Positions 1 to 9,603 of a stretch of DNA of 64,000 nucleotides are shown in pieces; position 1 is the first letter of the stretch, and every line of letters starts with the position of its first letter. Made by a program: the position numbers and the translations under genes. The notes below the pieces were generated by a model. It ran no database searches. It worked only from the letters and a program-made list of their open reading frames with translations, and was not told where the DNA came from. The DNA lies in the NCBI GenBank assembly GCA_033439265.1, contig JAVTVX010000017.1, positions 14,346,501-14,410,500 on the forward strand, in the 5' to 3' direction. This DNA comes from Dillenia suffruticosa (taxonomy: Eukaryota > Streptophyta > Magnoliopsida > Dilleniales > Dilleniaceae).

Positions 1-127
1 CATACCTGCCTAACATATTTTTTATCATAACTCACTACAAAATATATGACAATGAACAAATACAAGAAATAAACTTGTGAATGAATAATATACGCATGTC
101 ATATATATAAAATAATTAGTATCATCA

Positions 128-1183
128 TCAGTATATAGTGAGAAATGTCAAAATATATGTAAACTCAATGATTCCATATGTCTCACAAAGGAATCTCTCA
201 AAAATGGATTTAGTGAAGGCATTAGCGACCATATTATATAAAAAAATATATTTAATCATCACTGCACTCTTCTCGATGATATCTCTCACAAATTGATATT
301 CGGTATCAATATGTTTGGATTTACTGTAATACTTAGGATCTCGGTTGTTGGTAATGATGGTTTGATTATCACAATAAATCATCACCGGCCTCCTACTATC
401 TGTCACAACCCTTAAATAATTTAGAAATCTCTAAAACTAAAAACTCTCCTAAATTGCCGCTGAGTGTACCACAAACTTAGTGTTTATCATAAATAGAGAT
501 ACAAAGATTTGTTTCTTACTTCTCCAAGATATGACACCTTTTTTGAGTAAGATAGCAAAACTTGATATCGATTTACATTCATCTAGATTGCCACCCCCAT
601 TTAGCATCTGAATATATAATGAAACGCAAATCGCCTCATCCGTAACACAAGAAGAGAACCGCAGTTCCCTTGAGATATCTCGAATTCTTTTCGCTGCTCT
701 CCAGTAATCCCTTTAGGATTCGATTGATACCTAATCACCAGATTGACTGCAAAATAAATGTCTGGTTAAGTATGCCTCATCCCATACAATAGACTATTCA
801 TTGCACAGGTATAAGGGGATTCTACTCACCTTCCTTATTTATTCCTAAATTTTAGGGCACATATCAAGATTTAGGTCTTTCCTTTTAATCATAAGACCAT
901 TTATTAGGTTGTAACCATTCATCTTGAAATACTCAAGAATCTTCTTGATATAAGACTCATGTGAAATAGTCAACACCATTTTTGAGCTATCCCTCTAGAT
1001 CCAAATTCTAAGAATGAACACAGTTTCACTCATGTCCTTCATATTAAAACTTGACAATAACCCTTATTTAATGGTTATCGATACTTTTTGTTGTTTCCGG
1101 TTAATAAAATATCACTCACATATAACAACATGATCACAAAAAAGTCATTAAAACATATTAGATACACGTAATAATCCTTCTCG
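128..1183 (-). pseudogene. F1 RNase H and end of reverse transcriptase, degraded
   Basis: The frame 406-128 reads as the end of a copia RNase H: a YCDNQT-like motif, then KHIDTEYQFVRD and a degenerate ADxFTK motif (ANAFTK). The rest, up to 1183, is the end of the reverse transcriptase in shifted frames; the homologous part of F2 (52219-52485) keeps the HSDADWSGD motif. Several stops and frameshifts make it non-functional. Bases 1-127 are the 3' non-coding part, closely similar to 25666-25751 in F2. Confidence 0.75.
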
Positions 1184-1407
1184 TGATGAAAGATCAAAGT
1201 AAGAACACAAGAGATCTTTGAAATGAAATTCTGAAGTTTATTGATAATGAAAGCAAACTACATTCATAGTTTTGAACTTTTGTTCATGCCTTTACTTGAA
1301 TACATAGAAGTCTATTTATAAAAGAAAAAGATGGAGAGAATTTAGAGAGCAAATGAGAGAACAATAGAGGGGTTGAGACCCCTCTCTACTAGCCATTGGA
1401 GGCTGTC

Positions 1408-1436
1408 TCCAACGGCTAGAATTACTAGCCGTTGGA
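1408..1436. promoter_or_regulatory. Inverted pair of MSA-like sites in H1 U3
   Basis: Two perfect matches to YCYAACGGYYA face each other: TCCAACGGCTA at 1408-1418 on plus and the same on minus at 1426-1436. They lie about 90-115 bp upstream of the minus-strand TATA box. A third match is at 6545-6555 (minus). Activity is inferred from sequence only. Confidence 0.55.
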
Positions 1437-1438
1437 CA

Positions 1439-1904
1439 TGATGAAATTCCAAAGAAGCAAGCAATGAGAAATGAATAAGAACTTCAAGTACTTTATTGAT
1501 GTTTCAAAGAGAGCATACAAGAGGTTGAAGGCATTTTTTTCATACCTTTTAAAAGCAACTAGCTGCCCTATTTATAGAAGAAGAGAAAGAGAGTTGAGAG
1601 AGGAGAAAATGAGAGGGGGAGAGAGGGCATTGCCCTCTCTATCCGTTGGACCCAACGGCTAGTAAGAACTAGCTGTTGGGCAGTCCCCAACGGCTAGTTC
1701 TTTTACTAGCCGTTGGGGGCCTTTGGCCCCCAATTCTGCTGGCCCGGGCTGGGCCCTTCGGGCCCAGCCCGAAACCCGTGGGTAGATCCATTTAGGGCCC
1801 ATTACATTGCCTCCCTTTTTACTTTACATTTGGGTCTTGTTCTAAGAGCACAAAGTTTACTGGATTGGGACAACCATATGCCCTAATTGTGCTTTATTTC
1901 AACA
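1439..1904 (-). repeat. 3' LTR of element A
   Basis: 466 bp, TG...CA ends. TATA box TATAAATA on minus at 1576-1569. Upstream of it lies an array of CCAACGGCTAG repeats in both orientations. The single difference from the 5' LTR is at about 1673 (CTGTTG here, CCGTTG there), inside one of these repeats. Confidence 0.95.
1651..1717. promoter_or_regulatory. Cluster of MSA-like (MYB3R-type) sites in A 3' LTR
   Basis: Perfect YCYAACGGYYA matches at 1651-1661 (+), 1686-1696 (+) and 1707-1717 (-), plus a fourth site at 1670-1680 spoiled by C to T. They lie 75-150 bp upstream of the TATA box. The consensus is that of the plant M-phase specific activator bound by three-repeat MYB proteins; CCGTTG also fits the general MYB core CNGTTR. 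Confidence 0.55.
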
Positions 1905-4900
1905 CTCCCCCTCAAGTTGGGTGTGTATATGTCTATAACACCTAACTTGCCCATATTCTTGTGAATGTGATTGGCGGTTCCCGGTTTTGTAAAGATGTCA
2001 GCAACTTGAAGATCACTTCTTGTAAAGCTAGGAATGATGAGCTTGTCTTCAATCTTTTGTCTCACAAAGTGACAATCTACCTCAATATGTTTTGTTCTTT
2101 CATGAAACACCGGATTTGAGGCTATATGAATTGCCGATTGGTTGTCACAATAGAGTTGAATTGGAGTTGGAACTATGAACCCTAGCTCTTCAATTAGAGC
2201 CCTTAACCAAACTATTTCACTTGTTGCGGCTGCCATTGCTCTATACTCCGCTTCAGCACTTGATCTTGACACCACATGTTGTTTTTTGCTTTTCCAAGCT
2301 ACTAGATTTCCTCCAACAAACATGCAATATCCTGTAGTTGATCTTCTATCTTCAGAATCTCCGGCCCAATCCGCATCACAATACCCTATGATTTGTGAGC
2401 TGCAATTTTTCTTCATCCAAATTCCCATGCCGGGTGTGCCCTTTAGGTAGTGAAGTATTCTTTCGGTGGCTCTCCAATGCTTTCTTTTTGGCTTGTGCAT
2501 ATGTTGGCTAACTTGTCCCACAGCAAAGGAGATATCGGGCCTTGTTATAGTGAGATAGATTAGTCTCCCTACAAGCCTTTGGTATCTCTGTTCATCCTCA
2601 AACTCTTCGTCTTCATCTTTAAGGCCACAAGAAGTGCTGATCGGACTACATGCGGGCTTGACACCTAACTTTCCAGTTTCCTGCAAAAGATCAAGCACAT
2701 ACTTTCTTTGTGATAGAACAAACCCATTTGGACAATAGGCAAGTTCTATCCCTAGAAAGTACTTTAGTTTCCCTAAGTCCTTAATCTCAAACTTTGTTTG
2801 GAGAAATTTCCTAACTTGATTAATTAAGTTCAAGTCATTTCCGGTTATGATTATATCATCTACATATACTAGGACTATAATGAATTTATCTTTTAGTTTC
2901 TTAACAAAAAGAGATGAGTCACTAGTGCATTTCTTAAAGTCATGATCAAGAAGAGTAGAACTAAGTTTGGCATACCAAGCTCTTGGTGATTGTTTAAGTC
3001 CATAGATGGCTTTCTTTAATTTGCAAACTTTGTTGTCTTGATGAGAGAAACCCGGAGGAACCTCCATATACACCTCTTCTTCTAAGTCCCCTTGAAGAAA
3101 GGCATTTGCAACATCCATTTGAAATAGAGGTAGAGAGTAGTTGGCAGCAAGGGATAAGAGTACACGAATGGTATTCATTTTTGCCACGGGAGCAAATGTT
3201 TCCTTGTAGTCTACTCCATAAGCTTGAGTAAAACCCTTGGCAACTAATCTTGCCTTGTATTTGTCAAGACTCCCATCACTTTTGTGTTTGATTTTGTAGA
3301 CCCACTTGCACCCTACGGCTTTTTTCCCTTTTGGAAGTGATGTTATTTCCCATGTTCCATTTTTTGCTAAAGCTTCCAACTCATCCTTCATAGCTTGCAC
3401 CCACTGAGGTTGGTTTTTAGCTTCTTCAAAAGATCTTGGCTCTTCATGAAGATCTATGTTCCGAATGAATCTTTGATGGCTGAAAGAAGTATTAGCAATT
3501 GAATAATATTTGGAAATGGGATGAGAAGTTACTTTAGAGTTATAGAAGATTCTTTTGTTGATCCATTCGGAGGGAGGAAGCCTAAGCCTTGTTGATCTAC
3601 GAAGAGGAAGAGGTGGTTCATCTATGATTTGTTCCTCTTGTTCTATGGCCAGCTCTTGCTCCGAATCATCTCCCCCTTGTTCTTGAATGGTTTCTTGATC
3701 AGAATGAGATGGTGAGGGATCTTCTTGAGCCGGATCTTCATGAACATTAGGAGCTGGTTCTTGTTCAATATTCGGATGAGAGGGATGATTGATACTTGGG
3801 AGAATAATGTTCCATAGATCTTGAGCTTCTCCTTTTCCATCTTGATCTTGATCTTCTTTTCCTGAAAAATAAGATTCTCTTTCTACAAATATCACATCCT
3901 TGGATGTGTATAGTTTTTTGGTTAGTGGATCATAACATTTATATCCTTTTTCAAATGTTGAGTATCCTAAGAACACACATTTTCTCCCCCTTTCCTCTAA
4001 CTTGTTTCTGAAATTTTCAGGTACATGGACATAGCATAAGCATCCAAAGACTCTAAGATGAGAGATATTAGGTTTTCTTCCTAAGAGTAGCTCTAATGGG
4101 GATTTACCTCCTAGAACTTGAGTGGGCATAAGATTAATGAGATGGGTAGCGGTTTTTATTGCCTCACTCCAAAATTTTTTAGGCACATTAGAATGAAACA
4201 TCATGGCCCTAGCTGTTTCTAACAAGTGCCTATTTTTCCTTTCAGCAACTCCATTTTGTTGTGGAGTGTAGACACATGATTTTTGGTGCATGATCCCCTT
4301 TTCATCTAAGAAGTTTTCGAATGCATGACTAGTATACTCCCCCCCATGGTCAGACCTAATGATTTTGATGTTGGCATTGAATTGTTTGGTGACATATCTA
4401 TAATAGCTCTTAAGGGCTTCAAAAACCTCAGATTTGGTTACCAATAGGTATACCCAAGTATATCTAGTTTTGTGATCAATAAATGTCACAAAGTATTTAA
4501 AACCATTATGAGATGCTATGGGTGAGGTCCAAACATCAGAATGAACAAGTTCAAATGCATTCTCATATATAGTATTTGAAATGGGATAATACACTCTAGT
4601 TTGTTTTCCAAGAACACAAGCTTTGCAATGCCTATTTTCTACTACTAGATTTGAAAATAGACGTTTCAAAGCTAAGTCCCCAAGATGACCTAGACGAGCA
4701 TGCCATAATGAATGCATTTGACTTTGGGCAGCAAAAGCTCCGTTTTCTTGATCCAAGTAGTATAGGTTGTGCCTCCTAGACCCCTTGCCAATCAAATGAT
4801 TCGTTTTGAGGTCCTGAAAAACAACTTCATTAGGATCAAATGTAACTTTGCAATTTTGTTCTTTGGTTATCTTTCCAATGGATAAAAGATTAGAATTAAA

Positions 4901-6055
4901 TTTAGGCACATATAGAGCTTTAGTTTTCTTGCCAAATAACTCAATTTCACCTAAATGATCAACTCTTAATTTCTCACCATTAGCTACCTTAACAATCCTA
5001 GAATCAGTGAGAGGAATGAGTCTTTTAATTTTGCTCTTATCTTTTACCATATGATTATCACAACCAGAATCAATAAGCCATGAATGAGATGTATTTAAGA
5101 GATTACCAGAATGCAAAGTAATCTGGCCAACGAGCTTTTTCATCTCCTTTTGCATTTCCTCCATTCTGCTTTCTAGGGCAGCAACTTGAGAAACATGTTG
5201 GACATTTGCCATTTGGTCACCTTCCCTTTTGTTGTATTTTGGCCGCAAATGGGGATGGAGATGCCAACATTTCTCCTTTCTATGACCAGGTTTCTTACAA
5301 TGGGAGCAAAAATCTCTTTTGGTGAAATTTTGAGCTTTGTTGGCTGGATGCTCTTCTTGGACAGATTTGAATGCTTGAGCTTCGGTTTTGGGCTTGGATG
5401 ATTCTTCAAGCTTCATGCTTGTTTCAGCTCTTTGCACCATGAATTGAACTTCTTGGAATGAAGGAAAAATCTTCATTCTAAGAATTTCTTGACGTATAGG
5501 TGCATACTCTTCTCCAAGACCCATTAGGAGACCAAAGGTCATGTCTTCATCATTCCTTTGAAGGATGGTTTTGAGATTTGAGGTTGGAGGCCTCAAAACA
5601 TTAAGCTCATTCCAAAGATCCCTATATTCCCCAAAATATTCGGGTAGGGTCTTTCCTCCTTTTTGAATGTAGAAGATTTTCTTTTTCAATTCGAATACTC
5701 TACCGGTGTTGGTTTCTTGAGCATAAAGAGCATGCATTTGATCCCACAAAGTTTTGGCATTGGGAATACAAGTGACCATTGCTTTGTGGGTTTTGTCTAA
5801 AGACATTTGTAAGAGCACCACCACTTGATCATCTCTCTTTTTCCATGCTTTGTAAGACGGATCAGCATCATCAAGAGGGTCTTCAAATATGTGGTTTTCG
5901 AGATTGAAGAAGTTTAGAGACCTCTTGATGGTGTCTTGCCATGCGTTGTAATTTGAAGCATCTAAAAGAGTGGAAGTGAACATTGAGGTGCTAATTTGTG
6001 GTGGTGGATTACCAAGGTTAGATGAGGAAGGAATGAATGCCTGCTCTGATACCAT
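1883..6055 (-). CDS. Element A Gag-Pol polyprotein (1390 aa), intact
   Basis: Single-frame copia polyprotein needed for reverse transcription and integration of A. By position from the chosen start: Gag of the UBN2 type in the first ~240 residues, CCHC zinc knuckle (CSHCKKPGHRKEKC) near 249, aspartic protease (WLIDSGCDNHM) near 330, the GAG-pre-integrase zinc motif, integrase with DD35E residues near 505, 567 and 603, reverse transcriptase with YVDD near 1065, RNase H with CDADWAGD near 1230. The start MVSEQ is taken because it is shared by all related copies; the A is the last LTR base and TG begins the primer site. An in-frame ATG 27 codons upstream lies inside the LTR and is not conserved in other families. 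The stop falls 22 bases inside the 3' LTR. No frame damage seen. Confidence 0.95.
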   Translation of the reverse strand: MVSEQAFIPSSSNLGNPPPQISTSMFTSTLLDASNYNAWQDTIKRSLNFFNLENHIFEDPLDDADPSYKAWKKRDDQVVVLLQMSLDKTHKAMVTCIPNAKTLWDQMHALYAQETNTGRVFELKKKIFYIQKGGKTLPEYFGEYRDLWNELNVLRPPTSNLKTILQRNDEDMTFGLLMGLGEEYAPIRQEILRMKIFPSFQEVQFMVQRAETSMKLEESSKPKTEAQAFKSVQEEHPANKAQNFTKRDFCSHCKKPGHRKEKCWHLHPHLRPKYNKREGDQMANVQHVSQVAALESRMEEMQKEMKKLVGQITLHSGNLLNTSHSWLIDSGCDNHMVKDKSKIKRLIPLTDSRIVKVANGEKLRVDHLGEIELFGKKTKALYVPKFNSNLLSIGKITKEQNCKVTFDPNEVVFQDLKTNHLIGKGSRRHNLYYLDQENGAFAAQSQMHSLWHARLGHLGDLALKRLFSNLVVENRHCKACVLGKQTRVYYPISNTIYENAFELVHSDVWTSPIASHNGFKYFVTFIDHKTRYTWVYLLVTKSEVFEALKSYYRYVTKQFNANIKIIRSDHGGEYTSHAFENFLDEKGIMHQKSCVYTPQQNGVAERKNRHLLETARAMMFHSNVPKKFWSEAIKTATHLINLMPTQVLGGKSPLELLLGRKPNISHLRVFGCLCYVHVPENFRNKLEERGRKCVFLGYSTFEKGYKCYDPLTKKLYTSKDVIFVERESYFSGKEDQDQDGKGEAQDLWNIILPSINHPSHPNIEQEPAPNVHEDPAQEDPSPSHSDQETIQEQGGDDSEQELAIEQEEQIIDEPPLPLRRSTRLRLPPSEWINKRIFYNSKVTSHPISKYYSIANTSFSHQRFIRNIDLHEEPRSFEEAKNQPQWVQAMKDELEALAKNGTWEITSLPKGKKAVGCKWVYKIKHKSDGSLDKYKARLVAKGFTQAYGVDYKETFAPVAKMNTIRVLLSLAANYSLPLFQMDVANAFLQGDLEEEVYMEVPPGFSHQDNKVCKLKKAIYGLKQSPRAWYAKLSSTLLDHDFKKCTSDSSLFVKKLKDKFIIVLVYVDDIIITGNDLNLINQVRKFLQTKFEIKDLGKLKYFLGIELAYCPNGFVLSQRKYVLDLLQETGKLGVKPACSPISTSCGLKDEDEEFEDEQRYQRLVGRLIYLTITRPDISFAVGQVSQHMHKPKRKHWRATERILHYLKGTPGMGIWMKKNCSSQIIGYCDADWAGDSEDRRSTTGYCMFVGGNLVAWKSKKQHVVSRSSAEAEYRAMAAATSEIVWLRALIEELGFIVPTPIQLYCDNQSAIHIASNPVFHERTKHIEVDCHFVRQKIEDKLIIPSFTRSDLQVADIFTKPGTANHIHKNMGKLGVIDIYTPNLRGSVEIKHN
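1905..1916 (-). other. Polypurine tract of element A
   Basis: CTTGAGGGGGAG on minus, touching the 3' LTR; plus-strand DNA primer site. It is also translated (residues LRGS). The same tract is at 15329-15340 (B), 21049-21060 (D), 26202-26213 (E1), 32734-32745 (E2, plus), 41094-41105 (J), 46450-46461 (E3) and 63360-63371 (C, plus). Confidence 0.9.
6043..6054 (-). other. Primer binding site of element A (initiator tRNA-Met)
   Basis: TGGTATCAGAGC on minus, directly after the 5' LTR; complementary to the 3' end of plant initiator tRNA-Met. It also encodes the second to fifth Gag residues (VSE and part of Q). Equivalent sites: 19443-19454 (B), 25193-25204 (D), 30352-30363 (E1), 31051-31062 (A2), 44797-44808 (J), 50598-50609 (E3), 59246-59257 (C, plus). 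Confidence 0.93.
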
Positions 6056-6520
6056 GATGAAATTCCAAAGAAGCAAGCAATGAGAAATGAATAAGAACTT
6101 CAAGTACTTTATTGATGTTTCAAAGAGAGCATACAAGAGGTTGAAGGCATTTTTTTCATACCTTTTAAAAGCAACTAGCTGCCCTATTTATAGAAGAAGA
6201 GAAAGAGAGTTGAGAGAGGAGAAAATGAGAGGGGGAGAGAGGGCATTGCCCTCTCTATCCGTTGGACCCAACGGCTAGTAAGAACTAGCCGTTGGGCAGT
6301 CCCCAACGGCTAGTTCTTTTACTAGCCGTTGGGGGCCTTTGGCCCCCAATTCTGCTGGCCCGGGCTGGGCCCTTCGGGCCCAGCCCGAAACCCGTGGGTA
6401 GATCCATTTAGGGCCCATTACATTGCCTCCCTTTTTACTTTACATTTGGGTCTTGTTCTAAGAGCACAAAGTTTACTGGATTGGGACAACCATATGCCCT
6501 AATTGTGCTTTATTTCAACA
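6055..6520 (-). repeat. 5' LTR of element A
   Basis: 466 bp, one base different from the 3' LTR. TATA box on minus at 6192-6185; a cap site about 30 bases downstream would lie near 6155, so the LTR contributes a short leader before the Gag ATG at 6055. Confidence 0.95.
6267..6333. promoter_or_regulatory. Four MSA-like sites in A 5' LTR
   Basis: Perfect YCYAACGGYYA matches at 6267-6277 (+), 6286-6296 (-), 6302-6312 (+), 6323-6333 (-), alternating in orientation and 75-150 bp upstream of TATA. They form two inverted pairs that could also fold as hairpins. Confidence 0.55.
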
Positions 6521-6766
6521 GGACAGTCTCCAATGGCATTTGCCTAGCCGTTGGGGCCCAATTAAGCCCCCTTTGTGGGCTAAAATATGCCCCTTTTGCT
6601 GGCCCAGGCTAGGCCTTTCGCGGGCTATGCCAATTTAAGATTTTATCCTTGAGACAAAATTCATAAAGAATTTATTTGGTTTCAAAGGAGAAGAACTTGT
6701 TAGACTCTTAGAAGGCTTTTTAGAAATGTGATGATAGATTGATTAATTCCTCTTTTCAACATCTCG

Positions 6767-9603
6767 ATCATCACAAACCCATAAAATATCAGCTCCTTGT
6801 AAAATTTTAGGTATCATAGCCTGGATGATTGCTTAAACTCATATATCAATTTCCGAAATCAACGGATCTAATCTTTCTGACTTACTAGAACGAATCCTGA
6901 AAATTATTCCATGTAAATCTCATCATCCAAACTTTTATTACGAAAGGCAGTTTTTATATCCATGTGATGTAACTCCAGATCCATACTTGTGATAATCACT
7001 AAAAGTAAATAAATCGAGATAAATTAAACTTTCTCCCCAATAGTCTACATCTTTAATCTGAGTATAACCATGGCTACCAGACAGATCTTGTACCTATCCA
7101 CCGATTCATAAGTCTTTCTCTTGACCTTAAGAACCTACTTATTCCCAATGGTCCTTCTGCCCTAGAGCAAATCAGCTAGATCTCAAATCCTGTTGATTCT
7201 TATCGACTCATTCTCTTTATCTATGGCCTTCAACAAATGATTTTTCGCATAACCCTCAAAAGCTTTTAGAACTATTTTAAATTTCTCATCATTCTTAAAA
7301 ATCACAATGAGGGTCTCACCTTCAATCGGGAAGCGACATTTAATTACGTGTTCTCAATACTTTTACGAGTAGAAAGAATGTCTTCGCCTTTATATGGATT
7401 GCTTTCACTAGAACCAATTTCTGTAATGGGTTTTTGTATCCTACCACTGGACTTACCTGAGCCTCTAGACTCATCAATCTCATAGAATGTAAAGTCTAAA
7501 TTGATTTCACCTCTCTTAGGGAACTTTTTAGTAATAGTGTTATCTGTATGTTTACCTAAAAATACATACTTTCTGGAGTGTTCTGAGTATCTTATAAAGA
7601 TATATTTCTTTTCTCACGGGCCTAACTTGCCGTGTGACCGTGTGAATGTGAAAAATTGTGAACATACATGATACAACCCCATAATCTTGAGTGGCTAAGG
7701 TCAGGTTACCTCCCTGTCTAAAACTTATATGGGGATGATATACATGATACAACCCCACAAACTTTGATGATATACGATTGAGGATGTAAGCTGTAGTCAA
7801 TAAATCATCTTCCCAATAGGTAATGAACAAATTGGTATACGCCATTATAGATCTCACCATCTCCAATAAAGTCTTATTTCTCCTTTCGGTTATTCTATTA
7901 TGTTGAGAAGTAGTAGGAATAATCAATTGTTTTATAATATTTTTCTCGAAACATAACTCTTTATATTGTTTTAACAAATACTCATGTCTCTGATTGATTC
8001 TGAGAGCCTTCACTCTCGAATCTAACCGAATCTCAATCTCGCTAATAAATCCCCAAAAACATTCCAATGCCTCAGATTTGTGTGAGATCAGATAGACGTA
8101 AGCAAAACGCATGTAATCGTCTATGAACGTAATAAAATATGTAACTTCATTTCAGACTCTCATACTCATAGGGCCATAGATATCATAGTGGACCAACTGC
8201 AATGGAGTCTCAGCTCTCGTTGTGTTGCCAAATGGTTTTCTTGTATCTTTGTCGACCAGTAAAAGCTCACGTACGAGCAACTCGAATCTAGTTAATAGGT
8301 CCAACAGATCACTCACTGCTAACCGATTAATCATATCTTTCCTTTATATCCAAGTTTACTATACTATATATTTATATCATCATCTAGTAATCAAATGTAA
8401 AGATAATAAAAGAATAACAAAAATACCATTGTCAGAAACAGTATCCATTGTATATACTTCATCATGTATAAAACCAAAACAAATCAAACAACTATCATAT
8501 TTAATAAAAACAGATGATTTTCTATATGACAAAATATATCCTAGACAATTTTAAACAAAATACTGAAATCTAATTCCGTCGAATACCCAGAGCATAAAAA
8601 ACGTCATATATATATAGAGTCTGACTATTTTGCAACTCTAACTTGCAAGTGTCAATCCCTCTGATAACAACAACTGCTCCGTTTCTCACGTAAATCCTCT
8701 TACTCTGAGGATTCACTTGGTGGAACTCTATATATACACTCTTGTCTCGAGCATCATGATTGGTTGTTTTGGTTGTTTTGAATTTACAATTCACAAAGAA
8801 CAGAAATCGGTGAGTATCACAGAAAATGAGACAAAACTCAAACAACATAAAGAAGAAAGACATTCCTTTCGTTCATCACACTCACGAGCGAAATGACTAA
8901 CTCTATCACAGACATACATTTCGCATTGATCTTATCAACCTTTTTCTTCCTACATTTTTGTACCTTATTGAATTTCTCGAATGGTTTCTTCTTACTTGGA
9001 TCTCGAGTCTCCTTCTCATACTTATGCTATTTGTTTGGTACCACGGGAGTCTTTACTCGACTCAGCTACATAAACATGACCTGAGTGTGACCTACTCCCC
9101 TCAGACACTCCTTATCAAGCTCACAGTGCTTACTCATATCAGCAAAAGTACGAATACTCTAGTTATGCGTAAGATAGGTTTTCATGGTCTCCCATGAATC
9201 AAGTAAAGATTGGATCATACCCACTACCTGAATTTCATCCGAATGGACTCGTCTGCATTCTTTATCTCGGCGATCATACTCAATATTTGTATTAAATATT
9301 GCATCATTGTATGCTATTAGTATACTCAATACTCTCGTTATACTTTTTTAGGGCGAGTCAAATTGACATCTGTAGGATACTATTCATAAAACAGGATCAT
9401 GTCATCGTACATATTGATAAGAATTGTCCTAATATGGTTATCATTTTCCTTCCATGCACAATAGACCTCTTTATCCCGTCTAGCCTGAGGTATGGTACCT
9501 TCCCTGGGCCCACCATCTTATGTTTCAGAATCTCATACAGATCTTGTTTTTCAAGAACAAACTGAATTTTCAGATGTAAAATCTTATAATTGTCACCATT
9601 CAC
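6767..9603 (-). pseudogene. F1 gag-pol remnant: RT, integrase, protease, Gag
   Basis: Right of H1 the F1 polyprotein continues toward its N-terminus. Reverse transcriptase traces are at 6767-7500. Integrase reads at 8112-7552 (QHNRITERRNKTLLEMVRS, the region of the third catalytic residue) and at 8334-8152 (HYDIYGPMS, equivalent to HSDVWTS). A protease-to-pre-integrase linker is at 8863-8570. Gag begins near 9603 with NGDNYKILHLKIQFVLEKQDLYE. Frames shift repeatedly and stops are common, so it is a fossil. Its integrase and Gag are clearly different from families A, B, D and E, so F is a separate copia lineage. Confidence 0.75.

Larger units (their letters stand above)
1439..6520 (-). mobile_element. 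Element A: complete young Ty1/copia retrotransposon
   Basis: It is 5082 bp with two 466 bp LTRs (1439-1904 and 6055-6520) that differ at one base by my reading, and a 5 bp target duplication GGACA at 1434-1438 and 6521-6525. The primer site TGGTATCAGAGC (minus, 6054-6043) directly follows the 5' LTR and the polypurine tract CTTGAGGGGGAG (minus, 1916-1905) directly precedes the 3' LTR. One uninterrupted gag-pol frame fills the inside. Size and single short ORF resemble the Ale/Retrofit lineage, but lineage needs a tree. It looks potentially autonomous and recent, inserted in solo LTR H1. Confidence 0.95.
1184..6761 (-). repeat. H1: solo LTR of copia family H, split by element A
   Basis: Starts TGATGAAAGATC at 1184 and ends TTTTCAACA at 6761; removing A (1439-6520) and one copy of its target duplication leaves about 491 bp. 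The five bases before and after are identical (TCTCG, 1179-1183 and 6762-6766), so it is one insertion later reduced to a single LTR by recombination between its two LTRs. Orientation (minus) follows from the TATA box (tatttata on plus, 1313-1320) and from H2, where the same LTR follows pol. Related copies: H2 LTR (38057-38553) and H3 (35641-36061). Confidence 0.88.

Noticed and set aside
1471..1662. 63-codon frame in the A LTR (again at 6087)
   Set aside because: Antisense to the LTR leader, basic low-complexity peptide from GA-rich DNA, identical only because the LTRs are identical.
2175..2450. Many 60-110 codon frames opposite the pol genes (for example 2175-2450, 16985-17203, 22018-22266, 41346-41639)
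   Set aside because: They recur in different copies because they are shadows of the conserved pol frame on the other strand; no own features.
6056..6136. Upstream start adding 27 residues to the A polyprotein (likewise 25 residues in C from 59170)
   Set aside because: Not shared: D and B have none, and in C it depends on a 1 bp insertion. The MVSE start is common to all copies. It may still be used in vitro or in vivo as a minor start.
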